This document shows positions 52,551 to 60,387 of a DNA stretch of 64,000 nt, piece after piece. The DNA is from Tidjanibacter sp. (GTDB lineage: Bacteria > Bacteroidota > Bacteroidia > Bacteroidales > Rikenellaceae). The stretch's first letter is position 1. Each line of letters begins with the position of its first letter. The position numbers were made by a program, and so were the translations under genes. Location of the stretch: positions 124,001 to 188,000 of the forward strand of contig JAGBFH010000018.1 of assembly GCA_017936605.1 (NCBI GenBank). Direction: 5' to 3'. A model generated the notes under the pieces. That model ran no database searches. It was not told where the DNA came from and saw nothing but the letters and a program-made list of their open reading frames with translations.

Positions 52551-53273
52551 TTAGAATCTTACGCCAATTGTGAAATGACCAAACCACATCAGAACTCTCA
52601 TATCATACATATCGGCAATAGAGTTATTCATGCTGTAGATCTCATTTATTTTTATTGTTTTGTAAGAGAATCGGAGTGAAGCAAACACGATAAAATCCTT
52701 TGCATATAAATCAACACCCAATTCGGGCATTATGGCAAATGGATTAGATGAAAAGGTGTTTAATATTTCAACTTTATTGTCATTATAATCACGATAGTAT
52801 TCGCTATCTTCGTAGTAATATTTAGGAGTCAATAATCCCAAAGAGATGCCTACATATGGTTGCCATATCTTTTGCTCGAGTGTCTCTGCAAATAGATTCA
52901 CTCTACCGTGTGCATTTATACATACCCCTACATCGGATTCACTTGACTCCGCACTACGCCACATTGAGCCCATACCCAAAAAAGCACCAGCGCCATAGGA
53001 TAGATATTTGTTATACCTTTTGTCTATCGAGAACTCTGCCCCAAATGGGTTCCCAATCACCAAACCAACAGAGTAGCTCATCTGACAACTATCAATAGAG
53101 TATTTCTCGGGACGAACTCTTGGTGTATGCTTGGGTTCAGGCTCAGGCTCAGGTTCGGGCTCCACAGTTATGACACGCTCCTTTATAACCCCCCTTGAAG
53201 ATCGGATGATCTGAGCCTCTACAATGGTGATGTTTGCAAAAATCACAACACACAATATCAATAACTTTTTCAT
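52551..53273 (-). CDS. Outer membrane beta-barrel protein of unknown function
   Basis: 240 residues from MKKLLILCVVI; signal peptide ends near VEAQ. A short EPEPEPEPE linker precedes an eight-strand-like barrel (YSVGLVIGNPFGAEFSIDKRY; YLSYGAGAFLGMGSMW; PYVGISLGLLTPKYYY; FAIMPELGVDLYAKDF) ending in FTIGVRF, a typical C-terminal barrel signal. GC is lower than in the flanking genes. It starts 18 bases after the lipoprotein gene. Confidence 0.78.
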   Translation of the reverse strand: MKKLLILCVVIFANITIVEAQIIRSSRGVIKERVITVEPEPEPEPEPKHTPRVRPEKYSIDSCQMSYSVGLVIGNPFGAEFSIDKRYNKYLSYGAGAFLGMGSMWRSAESSESDVGVCINAHGRVNLFAETLEQKIWQPYVGISLGLLTPKYYYEDSEYYRDYNDNKVEILNTFSSNPFAIMPELGVDLYAKDFIVFASLRFSYKTIKINEIYSMNNSIADMYDMRVLMWFGHFTIGVRF

Positions 53274-53291
53274 AGTAGACACTCCACTAAA

Positions 53292-53780
53292 TTATTGAAC
53301 CACGGCCACACCCAAATCGTTGCGGAAAATTTGAGAAACCTTAATAAGTTCTGTATCCTTAACTGTTGCATTGCGAAAGTTCTTGTAATATGCAGGATAG
53401 CCAGAAATTGTTATCACAAGACGCTCGTCAATCGTTTCAACCTCAATCATTGCACCAACCAAAACATCTGCTTTATGTTGTTGTGCTGCACGACAAAGAG
53501 CAATCTTCTTAAACTCATCAATATTTTGGATAACACTCTCATCAACAACCACATCCGCAAATGCTTCTTTCTCTGTATAATAAATCTTTTTGCTCGACAC
53601 CTCAAGGTCTGCAATCAAAGGTGTGAGCAACATTGTGTGTTCTGGCTCCAAATTGCGAGCGGTTGATTCGCTATACTCATAAGTACGAACAACATAACTA
53701 GCCTCTTGATAAAGAGGGGTTGTGGGAGCACAGCTAACCATAATAGTGACCAGCAGAGTGAATAGGACAAGTTTCTTCAT
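53292..53780 (-). CDS. Low-GC lipoprotein of unknown function
   Basis: 162 residues, lipobox in IMVSC (Cys17). The mature part starts with PTTPLYQEASYVVRTYEYS and has a mixed alpha/beta look with KADVLVGAMIEVETIDERLVITISGYPAYYKNF. I know no named family. It forms a unit with the barrel protein downstream. It lies directly downstream of the 6S-like RNA, which may supply part of its transcription. Confidence 0.72.
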   Translation of the reverse strand: MKKLVLFTLLVTIMVSCAPTTPLYQEASYVVRTYEYSESTARNLEPEHTMLLTPLIADLEVSSKKIYYTEKEAFADVVVDESVIQNIDEFKKIALCRAAQQHKADVLVGAMIEVETIDERLVITISGYPAYYKNFRNATVKDTELIKVSQIFRNDLGVAVVQ

Positions 53781-53851
53781 AGTAATAAGAATTAATGGTT
53801 AAACTTATTGTGTTTCAAACTCTTACTATCCGCACCTCGATAGCGAAATTG

Positions 53852-54046
53852 GGCAAAAAGAAAGCGTGGTGCCGAAGACTTATTTTAGCAAGATGGGTTC
53901 TGGTAAAACCTCGAAGATAAATAAGCAACAGCCCCACGCCTATACCCCATTGCAGGGTACAGCGTGAGAAGCATAGCGCCTATCCTCTCTTCTAAATTTA
54001 CCAGATTTATCTTGCGAGAACAGACTTACACTTTCCGCGTAAAATA
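53852..54046 (-). ncRNA. ssrS: Putative 6S RNA
   Basis: About 195 bases, read leftwards. Stems (plus-strand positions): closing 54028-54035 with 53860-53867; 54009-54015 with 53888-53894 (7 bp); 53997-54005 with 53899-53907 (9 bp); 53988-53992 with 53913-53917; then a central bubble of about 20 by 18 bases, and an apical hairpin 53962-53966/53935-53939 and 53955-53959/53943-53947. G-U pairs make sense only on the minus strand. A long rod with one central bubble, about 190-200 bases, is the 6S RNA layout, which mimics open promoter DNA and binds RNA polymerase. A T run follows at about 53852. It could instead be a leader of the lipoprotein gene. Confidence 0.62.
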
Positions 54047-54052
54047 TTTTTA

Positions 54053-54082
54053 CAAAGTTAGGAATTTTCCCGCAATAAACAA
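54053..54082 (-). promoter_or_regulatory. Promoter of the 6S-like RNA
   Basis: -7 box TAACTTTG (54060-54053 on the minus strand), a 19-base spacer, and -33 TTG (54082-54080). This is among the best promoter matches in the window. Confidence 0.7.
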
Positions 54083-54199
54083 CAACCACCCTTATGGAGG
54101 TTGTTGCAAACGGAGAAAAACAGAGCGGTTTGGCGGCGAAACACAACAAATTCCGCGGGGGAGCAGAAAATTTCTAAAAAAAGTTGTATATTCGTATCC

Positions 54200-54312
54200 G
54201 ATATAGGGTGGTCTAAGGTCAAAAGCCTAACGACCTAAAGACCCAAATAGATTCTCAGTCCCAGACTTGGGACTTAGGACTACAGACTTTTGACATTAGA
54301 CTTTAGACAAAA
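54200..54312. repeat. Degenerate 9-bp array before pyrH
   Basis: Units such as GACCTAAAG, TTGGGACTT, AGGACTACA, GACTTTTGAC, TTAGACTTT lead into TAGACAAAAAA. The same GACTTTxGACAAA end is found at 5875, 28190, 33330 and (inverted) 11747 and 56245. Confidence 0.6.
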
Positions 54313-54327
54313 AACAGATAAAGCGTT

Positions 54328-55035
54328 ATGAAATACAAAAGAATACTTCTCAAGCTCAGCGGCGAGTCGCTCGCAGGCGAGAGTCAGCGCGGTCTTTCGA
54401 CCGAGGTGCTCGACAGCTACTCACAGCAGATTAAAAAGGCCGTAGAGGCAGGTGTGCAGATAGGTATCGTCATCGGCGGCGGCAACATCTTCCGCGGACT
54501 TCAGGGCGTGGGCCGAGGTTTCGACCGCGTGAAGGGCGACCAGATGGGTATGCTCGCAACCATCATCAACTCACTGGCGCTCCACAGCCACCTGGAGAGC
54601 GTGGGCGTGAAGACCAAGGTCCTCACCTCCATCCGTATGGAGCCCATAGGCGAGTATTTCTCCAAGGCCAAGGCCCTCGAGTATCTCGAGGCGGGCTATG
54701 TGGTCATCATCGGCGGCGGCACCTCCAACCCCTACTTCTCGACCGACAGCGCCTCGGCTCTACGCGGCGTGGAGATTGAGGCCGAAGTGCTGCTGAAGGG
54801 CACCCGCGTGGACGGCATCTACACCGCCGACCCCGAGAAGGACCCCACCGCCACCAAGTTTGAGGAGATAACCTTCGACGAGGTTTACGGTCGCGGCCTG
54901 AGGATTATGGACCTGACGGCCTTCACCCTCTGCAAGGAGAACAACCTGCCCATCATCGTCTTCGATATGGACACCGAGGGCAACCTCCAGAAGGTCTTGG
55001 AGGGCGAGAAGAACGGCACACTCGTACACAACTAA
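54328..55035 (+). CDS. pyrH: UMP kinase
   Basis: 235 residues of the amino acid kinase fold: YKRILLKLSGESLAG, GIVIGGGNIFRG, GDQMGMLATIINSLAL, IGGGTSNPYFSTDSASALR and VDGIYTADPEKDPTA. It makes UDP from UMP. First of a three-gene run with a thioredoxin-like gene and frr, the latter a frequent pyrH companion. Confidence 0.96.
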   Translation: MKYKRILLKLSGESLAGESQRGLSTEVLDSYSQQIKKAVEAGVQIGIVIGGGNIFRGLQGVGRGFDRVKGDQMGMLATIINSLALHSHLESVGVKTKVLTSIRMEPIGEYFSKAKALEYLEAGYVVIIGGGTSNPYFSTDSASALRGVEIEAEVLLKGTRVDGIYTADPEKDPTATKFEEITFDEVYGRGLRIMDLTAFTLCKENNLPIIVFDMDTEGNLQKVLEGEKNGTLVHN

Positions 55036-55049
55036 AGCTCCAACTACCG

Positions 55050-55565
55050 ATGAAACGCCTTGTGGCCATACTTGCAGCCCTCTGTGTGGGCCTCACCGCC
55101 CTCGCGCAGGAGGAGGACCCCTGGGCACGCATAGTGGCGGGCGACAGACTCCCCGCCTTTGAGGTGGCCCTCACCGACGGCACAACCCTCTCCTCCCTGC
55201 AGCTCGAGGGCAAGGTTGTGTGGATAGCCCTCTGGGCGAGTTGGTGCCCCTCGTGCCGCAAGGAGTTCAAGCGCCTCGAGGCCAACAAGGAGTTTGCCGA
55301 ACTCTTTGAAAACGAAGACTTTATATTTCTTCCCATTGCTCGTGAGGAGAACATAGCGACGGTGGCGGCGTGGCTCCGCAAGAAGGGCTACACCTGGCCC
55401 TCGGGAGTGGACCCCACGAGGGAGATATATGCCCTTTTTGCCGAGCATGAGATACCGCGCAACATCATTGTTGGGCGCGACGGCGTGGTGGTGCTCCACC
55501 GCACAACCTACTCCAAGGGCGACCTCGGGGAGATTATCGAGAAAGCAAAAGAGATGTTAAACTAA
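55050..55565 (+). CDS. TlpA-like exported thioredoxin-fold protein
   Basis: 171 residues: signal peptide (LVAILAALCVGLTALAQ), then a thioredoxin fold with WIALWASWCPSCRKEFKRLE (active CPSC) and the cis-Pro region EHEIPRNIIVGRDGVVV. A periplasmic thiol-disulfide or redox role is likely. It sits between pyrH and frr, 14 and 18 bases from each. Confidence 0.88.
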   Translation: MKRLVAILAALCVGLTALAQEEDPWARIVAGDRLPAFEVALTDGTTLSSLQLEGKVVWIALWASWCPSCRKEFKRLEANKEFAELFENEDFIFLPIAREENIATVAAWLRKKGYTWPSGVDPTREIYALFAEHEIPRNIIVGRDGVVVLHRTTYSKGDLGEIIEKAKEMLN

Positions 55566-55583
55566 AATAATAGCAAGACTACT

Positions 55584-56147
55584 ATGAATGACGACAAAGT
55601 ATTGATTCTTGAGATGGCCGAGGAGAAGATGACCAAGGCTATCCACCACCTCGAGGAGGCCCTCCTCAGCGTAAGGGCAGGCAAGGCCAGCCAGCATGTC
55701 CTCAGGGGCATTATGGTTGAGTACTACGGCTCCGCCACCCCCGTTGAACAGGTTGCCAGCGTCAATGTGCCCGACGCAAAGACCATCCTCATCCAGCCCT
55801 GGGAGAAGAATATGATTGGCCCCATCGAGAAGGCAATCCTCGCGGCCAACATCGGCCTCACCCCCTCCAACAACGGTGAGCATATCCGCCTGACCATCCC
55901 CGCCCTCACCGAGGAGCGCCGTAAAGAGCTCGTTAAACAGGTGCGCGGCTATGCCGAGACCGGCAAGGTGAGCCTCCGCAACGCCCGCCGCGACGCTGTC
56001 GAGGCCTTCAAGAAGGCCCAGAAGGACGGTATGCCCGAGGATGTGGCCAAGGATGGCGAGAACGACGCACAGAAACTCATCGACCGCTACACCAAGAAGC
56101 TCGACGAGCTCGTAGCCGCCAAGGAGAAAGAGATCATGACGGTGTAA
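55584..56147 (+). CDS. frr: Ribosome recycling factor
   Basis: 187 residues: [49 protein letters not shown] and the C-terminal helix [39 protein letters not shown] (cited by positions 132-172). It splits post-termination ribosomes with EF-G. Last gene of pyrH-tlpA-like-frr. Confidence 0.96.
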   Translation: MNDDKVLILEMAEEKMTKAIHHLEEALLSVRAGKASQHVLRGIMVEYYGSATPVEQVASVNVPDAKTILIQPWEKNMIGPIEKAILAANIGLTPSNNGEHIRLTIPALTEERRKELVKQVRGYAETGKVSLRNARRDAVEAFKKAQKDGMPEDVAKDGENDAQKLIDRYTKKLDELVAAKEKEIMTV

Positions 56148-56149
56148 GA

Positions 56150-56335
56150 AGTTGGCGGTTGGCTGTTGGCCGTTAGCTTTTAGCTATTAGCCATTAGCTG
56201 TTAATTTTGTTCGCGGGTTACATTTTTGTAACCCGTGAACTTTTTGTCTAAAGTCTAAAGACCTAAGGCTTTAGAGTCTTTAATGACCTTAAACTCCCTA
56301 ATCTCCCTAATCTCCCTGTCCCCCTGCTAATGGCT
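56150..56335. repeat. TTAGCT repeats, GTTCGCGGGTTACA hairpin, 9-bp array
   Basis: TTGGC/TTAGC short repeats (56153-56202), a 14-bp hairpin at 56209-56240 with one G-U pair, then a 9-bp array (56244-56325: GACCTAAGG, TTTAGAGTC, TTTAATGACC, CTCCCTAAT units). Confidence 0.8.
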
Positions 56336-56369
56336 AACATCTAACAGTTTATACCCCACATACAACACA

Positions 56370-56400
56370 AAAACCACATCGCGTCCGATGTGGTTTTTGG
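56370..56400. terminator. Terminator between frr and rpmH
   Basis: AAAACCACATCG (56370-56381) pairs with CGATGTGGTTTT (56386-56397). It can work in both directions. Confidence 0.8.
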
Positions 56401-56474
56401 TTGTGTTCTGCCTATGTGAGCGGGTGACCTTGTCACCATCAGTGGCAGCGAATCAACTATGAGTCTGTCACAGA

Positions 56475-56630
56475 CTATTTGTTGCGGAGCTCGTCAGAAA
56501 CGGTGAGTTTCTTGCGGCCTTTGGCGCGGCGAGCGGCGAGTACTTTGCGACCGTTTACGGTAGCCATACGCGCACGGAAGCCGTGTTTGTTGATTCTTTT
56601 CCTCTTGGAAGGTTGATAAGTCCTTTTCAT
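56475..56630 (-). CDS. rpmH: 50S ribosomal protein L34
   Basis: 51 residues, start [20 protein letters not shown] and end [20 protein letters not shown] plus RNK: the full L34 signature, very basic. It has its own exact -7 box 45 bases upstream. The usual neighbour rnpA is not linked here. Confidence 0.97.
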   Translation of the reverse strand: MKRTYQPSKRKRINKHGFRARMATVNGRKVLAARRAKGRKKLTVSDELRNK

Positions 56631-56674
56631 AGCGCTATTTATATTTGTTTATCAGTTTTGTCTTTTTCGGACTG

Positions 56675-56682
56675 CAAAGGTA
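56675..56682 (-). promoter_or_regulatory. -7 box for rpmH
   Basis: Minus strand TACCTTTG, exact TAnnTTTG. Confidence 0.6.
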
Positions 56683-56746
56683 AGCAATAAATTCAAAATT
56701 CAAAATTCAAAATGCAAAATTGTTGTTTTTGAACCATTTTTGTACC

Positions 56747-57370
56747 CTATCGCTTGGTGTAAATCACCTGTTTGGTCTCAAAGAACTCCTCGTCGAAGAG
56801 GTCGGAGATGTTGTAGATGTTGCACCTCAGGCGCGCGTCGGCTATCTCCTCGGTGAGGTTTCCGCCCTTGAGGATGAGCATACCGTTGGGCAGCGTACCC
56901 TTCTGGCCGGTGCGAAGTTTGGGCAGAGCCCACCCCTTGAGGGTCTTGAGGTCCGTGACGGCGCGGCTCACAACATAGTCGAACTGCCCCCCTACGGCCT
57001 CTATGCGGGCATTCACGGGGGTTACATTCTTGAGCCCCAGGGCCGAGGCCACCTCCCTGACGACCGTAATCTTCTTGCCTATGGAGTCCACAGCCGTAAA
57101 CTCCACCTCGGGGAAGAGGATGGCCAGAGGTATGGTGGGGAAGCCGCCACCGCATCCTATGTCTACAACGCGGGCACCGGCCTCAAAGGTGCAGACCTTG
57201 GCGATGGCCAGTGAGTGGAGCGCGTGGCGCACATAGAGCTCGTCTATATCCTTGCGCGAGATGACATTAATCTTGGAGTTCCACTCGGTGTAGAGTTCTC
57301 CGAGCGCATCCATCTGTCGCTGCTGCTCCTCGGTGAGGGTAAAGTATTTCGATATGATTTCGGGTTGCAT
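56747..57370 (-). CDS. rsmG: 16S rRNA (guanine527-N7)-methyltransferase
   Basis: 207 residues with the SAM motif VVDIGCGGGFPTIPLAI, DSIGKKITVVREVASALGL, NARIEAVGGQFDYVVSRAV and a Lys in MLILKGG. N-terminal helix with LYTEWNSKINVISRKD. It methylates G527 of 16S rRNA. It lies downstream of the glycosyltransferase operon on the same strand, 34 bases away. Confidence 0.94.
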   Translation of the reverse strand: MQPEIISKYFTLTEEQQRQMDALGELYTEWNSKINVISRKDIDELYVRHALHSLAIAKVCTFEAGARVVDIGCGGGFPTIPLAILFPEVEFTAVDSIGKKITVVREVASALGLKNVTPVNARIEAVGGQFDYVVSRAVTDLKTLKGWALPKLRTGQKGTLPNGMLILKGGNLTEEIADARLRCNIYNISDLFDEEFFETKQVIYTKR

Positions 57371-57404
57371 AGGCTAATATAAAGTCTGTCGACGGGTCGT
57401 TGTA

Positions 57405-58400
57405 CTATTTGTGTCGTTGGGTGGCTCGGCGCACCATATTGCCCACTGTGCGGTAGCCGTACATCAGTCTGTAGGCGCCGCTACAAGCCAGAAATAGGCG
57501 GTAGCGCTTGTGCCAAGCGATGTGGTGGTTGTTCCTGATGCTGTCGCGGTATTGCCAGGTGCGCTTCTTGAACTCCTCCGAGGTGAAGATGCCGCCATTG
57601 AAGGCTCGGCGCACGATGTTGTGAACCATTCGTTCCTCCACACGGTCGTAGAGCTCATCGCCCCTCATCAGCTCCAGACAGTGGCCCTTGAGGTTGCTCT
57701 CGCGGTCGAAGTCTTTGGCCGAATAGGTGTGGGTGAGCGAGGAGCTGTTGGCCTCCTGTATGTAGTGATAGAAGGCTTTGGGCAGATAGGCTACCTTCAG
57801 CTCGGGGTGTCGCAGCAGGGATAAGCAGATGAAGAAATCCTCGCCGTGGGATATGTCGCGGGGGATTCTCACATCATATTTGCGGTAGCACTCGTGGCGG
57901 ATGAGTTTGTTGGCACAGCTCGGGCTTATGCGGCGATACTCGAGCATCTCGGCCAGAATGTTGCGGCTGCCGAGGTTGGCGGGCTGTTGCACTCGTCGCT
58001 TGAGGGGCTTACGGCCGTTGTAGTCGTAGTAGAAGTCGCAGATGACCATATCGGCATCCTCACGCTTGGCTGTGGCGTAGAGCTCCTCGAGCATTGTGGG
58101 CTCCACCCAGTCGTCCGAATCGACCTGTATGGAGTAGGTGCCCCGAGCCATCTCTATACCCCTACGGCGTGTGGCGGCCACACCCTCGTTGGGCTTGTGT
58201 ACCACCTCTATGCGCTCATCCTTGGCGGCCAGACGGTCGCAAATCTCGCCACTCTCATCCTTGCTGCCATCATTGATGAGCAGCAGCTCCCAGTCCTCGA
58301 ATGTCTGTGCGAGGATGCTCTCCACACACCTACGAATCGTGAGTGCCGCGTTGTAGACGGGCACAATCACAGAGATGGCAGGGGAGTGTGGGGTAGTCAT
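57405..58400 (-). CDS. Family 2 glycosyltransferase
   Basis: 331 residues, GT-A fold: ISVIVPVYNAALTIRRCVESILAQTFEDWELLLINDGSKDESGEI (positions 9-53), metal-binding DSDDW at about 94-98, and a basic C-terminal part. The HGEDFF motif is typical of GT2 enzymes of surface polysaccharides. Third gene of a three-gene glycan operon; acceptor and sugar unknown. Confidence 0.9.
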   Translation of the reverse strand: MTTPHSPAISVIVPVYNAALTIRRCVESILAQTFEDWELLLINDGSKDESGEICDRLAAKDERIEVVHKPNEGVAATRRRGIEMARGTYSIQVDSDDWVEPTMLEELYATAKREDADMVICDFYYDYNGRKPLKRRVQQPANLGSRNILAEMLEYRRISPSCANKLIRHECYRKYDVRIPRDISHGEDFFICLSLLRHPELKVAYLPKAFYHYIQEANSSSLTHTYSAKDFDRESNLKGHCLELMRGDELYDRVEERMVHNIVRRAFNGGIFTSEEFKKRTWQYRDSIRNNHHIAWHKRYRLFLACSGAYRLMYGYRTVGNMVRRATQRHK

Positions 58401-58424
58401 CGGGTGGGAGTGGACAGAGGGGGA

Positions 58425-59396
58425 TTAGAGGGTTATGTTGAGTTTGTGGGTTATCCACTGGTTGAACATCTCCTGCTCCTCGAGGGTGGTCTCACCTAAC
58501 GAGTTGATGCAGCCGAAAAGGAGCGCAGGGTTGCTCTCGGCCTCGCGTAGCTTGCGGGCCATATAGCCGTTCTTCTTCTCCACCGAGGGCTTGAAGAAAC
58601 AGGTTGTGCCCTTGGGCGAACGAACGCCGAGGGTCCCCTCACGATAGCTGCTCACATAGAAGAGGGTGGGCGAGGAGAACTGCGAGGGCTCGCGGAAACG
58701 GTGGCGTATGTTGCTATCCAGCAGGTCGGGCCTCTGGCCGAAGAAGCGCTCAAACCACTGGCGACGCATAGGCACGGGGGCGTGGGGAAAGAGGAAGAAG
58801 AAGCCCGAGTGGAGCAGGTCGGCCGCATTGAGCATAGGGTCTTTGTGGCCGAAGGTCTTGTGCTTTTTGCCCAGGTGTTTGCCCCAGCGGAGCAGTCGTG
58901 CCGCAGTGGCGGGTACCTTGCGGGCATAGATATAGGTCTTCTCGCCCTCAAACCACATTTCGCTCTTGGCGGGCGAGGCCAGAAAGACATCGTCGTTGAA
59001 GTAGAGGAAGCGGTCCGAAAGGCCGGGTATGCGCCAGAGCATCGTGGAGATGGCCAGCGAGTTGAAGGTGGGGAGGTAGTGCTCGTAGCCCCTGAAGAGC
59101 ACCTTGTGGTCCACCAGTTCGATGGGAATCTTGTTGTCGGGGAAGTTGCGAGCCACGAACTCCTCGGCGTGGGGGTCCTGATTGTCGGTGACAATCCATA
59201 TCTTCCTCACCCAGGGGGCGTAGCGCAGTATGGAGGCTATGCAGAAGTAGATTTCGCCCGTGGCACGGAAACGCATATCACCACCCACATCGTTGTGGGT
59301 GGTTGCCACCTTGCCGCCATACTGTAGGCGCTTGGCTCGGTGTGCGGGGTCGTCGCCATCGACCCAGGCAATAACGGCATCTACCTGCTCTCTCAT
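58425..59396 (-). CDS. Stealth-family hexose-1-phosphate transferase
   Basis: 323 residues from MREQVDAVIAWVDG; an upstream 21-codon extension is polar and rejected. Stealth CR1 (VDAVIAWVDGDDP), CR2 (FRATGEIYFCIASILRYAPWVRKIWIVTDNQDP) with RFLYFNDDVFLASPA, CR3 (HAPVPMRRQWFERFF). These enzymes transfer sugar-1-phosphate to make phosphodiester-linked capsule polymers. It sits between two other glycosyltransferases, suggesting a phosphoglycan or decorated surface polymer. Confidence 0.88.
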   Translation of the reverse strand: MREQVDAVIAWVDGDDPAHRAKRLQYGGKVATTHNDVGGDMRFRATGEIYFCIASILRYAPWVRKIWIVTDNQDPHAEEFVARNFPDNKIPIELVDHKVLFRGYEHYLPTFNSLAISTMLWRIPGLSDRFLYFNDDVFLASPAKSEMWFEGEKTYIYARKVPATAARLLRWGKHLGKKHKTFGHKDPMLNAADLLHSGFFFLFPHAPVPMRRQWFERFFGQRPDLLDSNIRHRFREPSQFSSPTLFYVSSYREGTLGVRSPKGTTCFFKPSVEKKNGYMARKLREAESNPALLFGCINSLGETTLEEQEMFNQWITHKLNITL

Positions 59397-59462
59397 TCTG
59401 CTCCTTTTATCTCTCTGTTTTGTCTGCGTATTGATGCAACCTACGGTCTTTCGCCCCACACC

Positions 59463-60302
59463 CTACACTATACCCGAAAATCTTTCGGGGATGCGGACGA
59501 TGAATTTGCGCCTTGTGTTCCAGGGCTTATTGATGGCCCAGATGGGGCGCATATACTGCTGTATGCGGCGCACCTTGCGTGTGGTCTTCTCCCACTCGCG
59601 GCTCTCGGCACCCGTTATGAGGTAGATGGTGCGGGCACGCTTTTGGATATGTTTGAGCCTGCCGGTTGCGACGAGGTCCATATTGCCCATCCTGTCCTCA
59701 ATCATCTTCAGGTCCACGCTGCCGAAGTGGAAGAGGAAGAGGTTGGCATCGATGCGGAAGTTGTGTCCCTTGATGCGGTGAAAGCCCGAGCCCCAGCGCA
59801 CGGGTCGCAGGATGACCGAGGGCTTGGTGTAGCGCGAGCAGATGTAGGCGTTGTGGCGCTGCTCTAAGAAGGGGCGCGAGCCATCAATCACCCCCTCTGT
59901 GTCGAGGTGCTGACCGACATCTATGCCCAGTGCCGAGATGCTGGTCTTGGCCTTGTGCTGGCTCAAATACTCTGCCAGAGTGGTGCCTAACTTGGGGTCC
60001 ACAACGAGAAACTCATCGGCGTCGGTGCCGATGACAATGTCGTAGCCCTTCTGGTTAAAGAGGATGGCGGCCTGCTGTGAGAGGAAGCCAAGACGGTCCT
60101 TCTCGGCCTTGACCACGTGTTGTGGGTTGCGTTCACGAAGGTGGGAAGTGGTACCCTCACAGAAGTCGGGAACCCTCTGGTCGGTGCCGTCGAAGAATAT
60201 GTAGAGGTTCTCTTTGCCTATCTCGCGGCCGTAGTATTCGACCCACTTGCGGAGGTAGAACTCGTCGTTGCGAACCATTGTGATTGCAGCTATGCGTTTC
60301 AT
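59463..60302 (-). CDS. Glycosyltransferase (GT2/GT92-like)
   Basis: 279 residues: start RIAAITMVRNDEFYLRKWVEYY, IFFDGTDQRVPDFC and the DxD-type motif GTDADEFLVV (about 91-100), HNFRIDANLFLFHFGSVD towards the end. The pattern is of the glycosyl transferase 2_4/DUF23-like group. First gene of the operon, with an exact -7 box about 34 bases upstream. Confidence 0.82.
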   Translation of the reverse strand: MKRIAAITMVRNDEFYLRKWVEYYGREIGKENLYIFFDGTDQRVPDFCEGTTSHLRERNPQHVVKAEKDRLGFLSQQAAILFNQKGYDIVIGTDADEFLVVDPKLGTTLAEYLSQHKAKTSISALGIDVGQHLDTEGVIDGSRPFLEQRHNAYICSRYTKPSVILRPVRWGSGFHRIKGHNFRIDANLFLFHFGSVDLKMIEDRMGNMDLVATGRLKHIQKRARTIYLITGAESREWEKTTRKVRRIQQYMRPIWAINKPWNTRRKFIVRIPERFSGIV

Positions 60303-60335
60303 CGTCGGTAAATGTAGTTGGTTGTTTCTCTATTA

Positions 60336-60343
60336 CAAATATA
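60336..60343 (-). promoter_or_regulatory. -7 box for the glycan operon
   Basis: Minus strand TATATTTG, exact TAnnTTTG. Confidence 0.55.
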
Positions 60344-60387
60344 ATAAAATTTGTTGGCAAATGAACTTTCGCACCACCTATGGTTGT

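Noticed and set aside
53940..54149. A 69-codon ORF in the gap upstream of pyrH
   Set aside because: It overlaps the 6S-like RNA fold and its promoter and has no protein-like composition.
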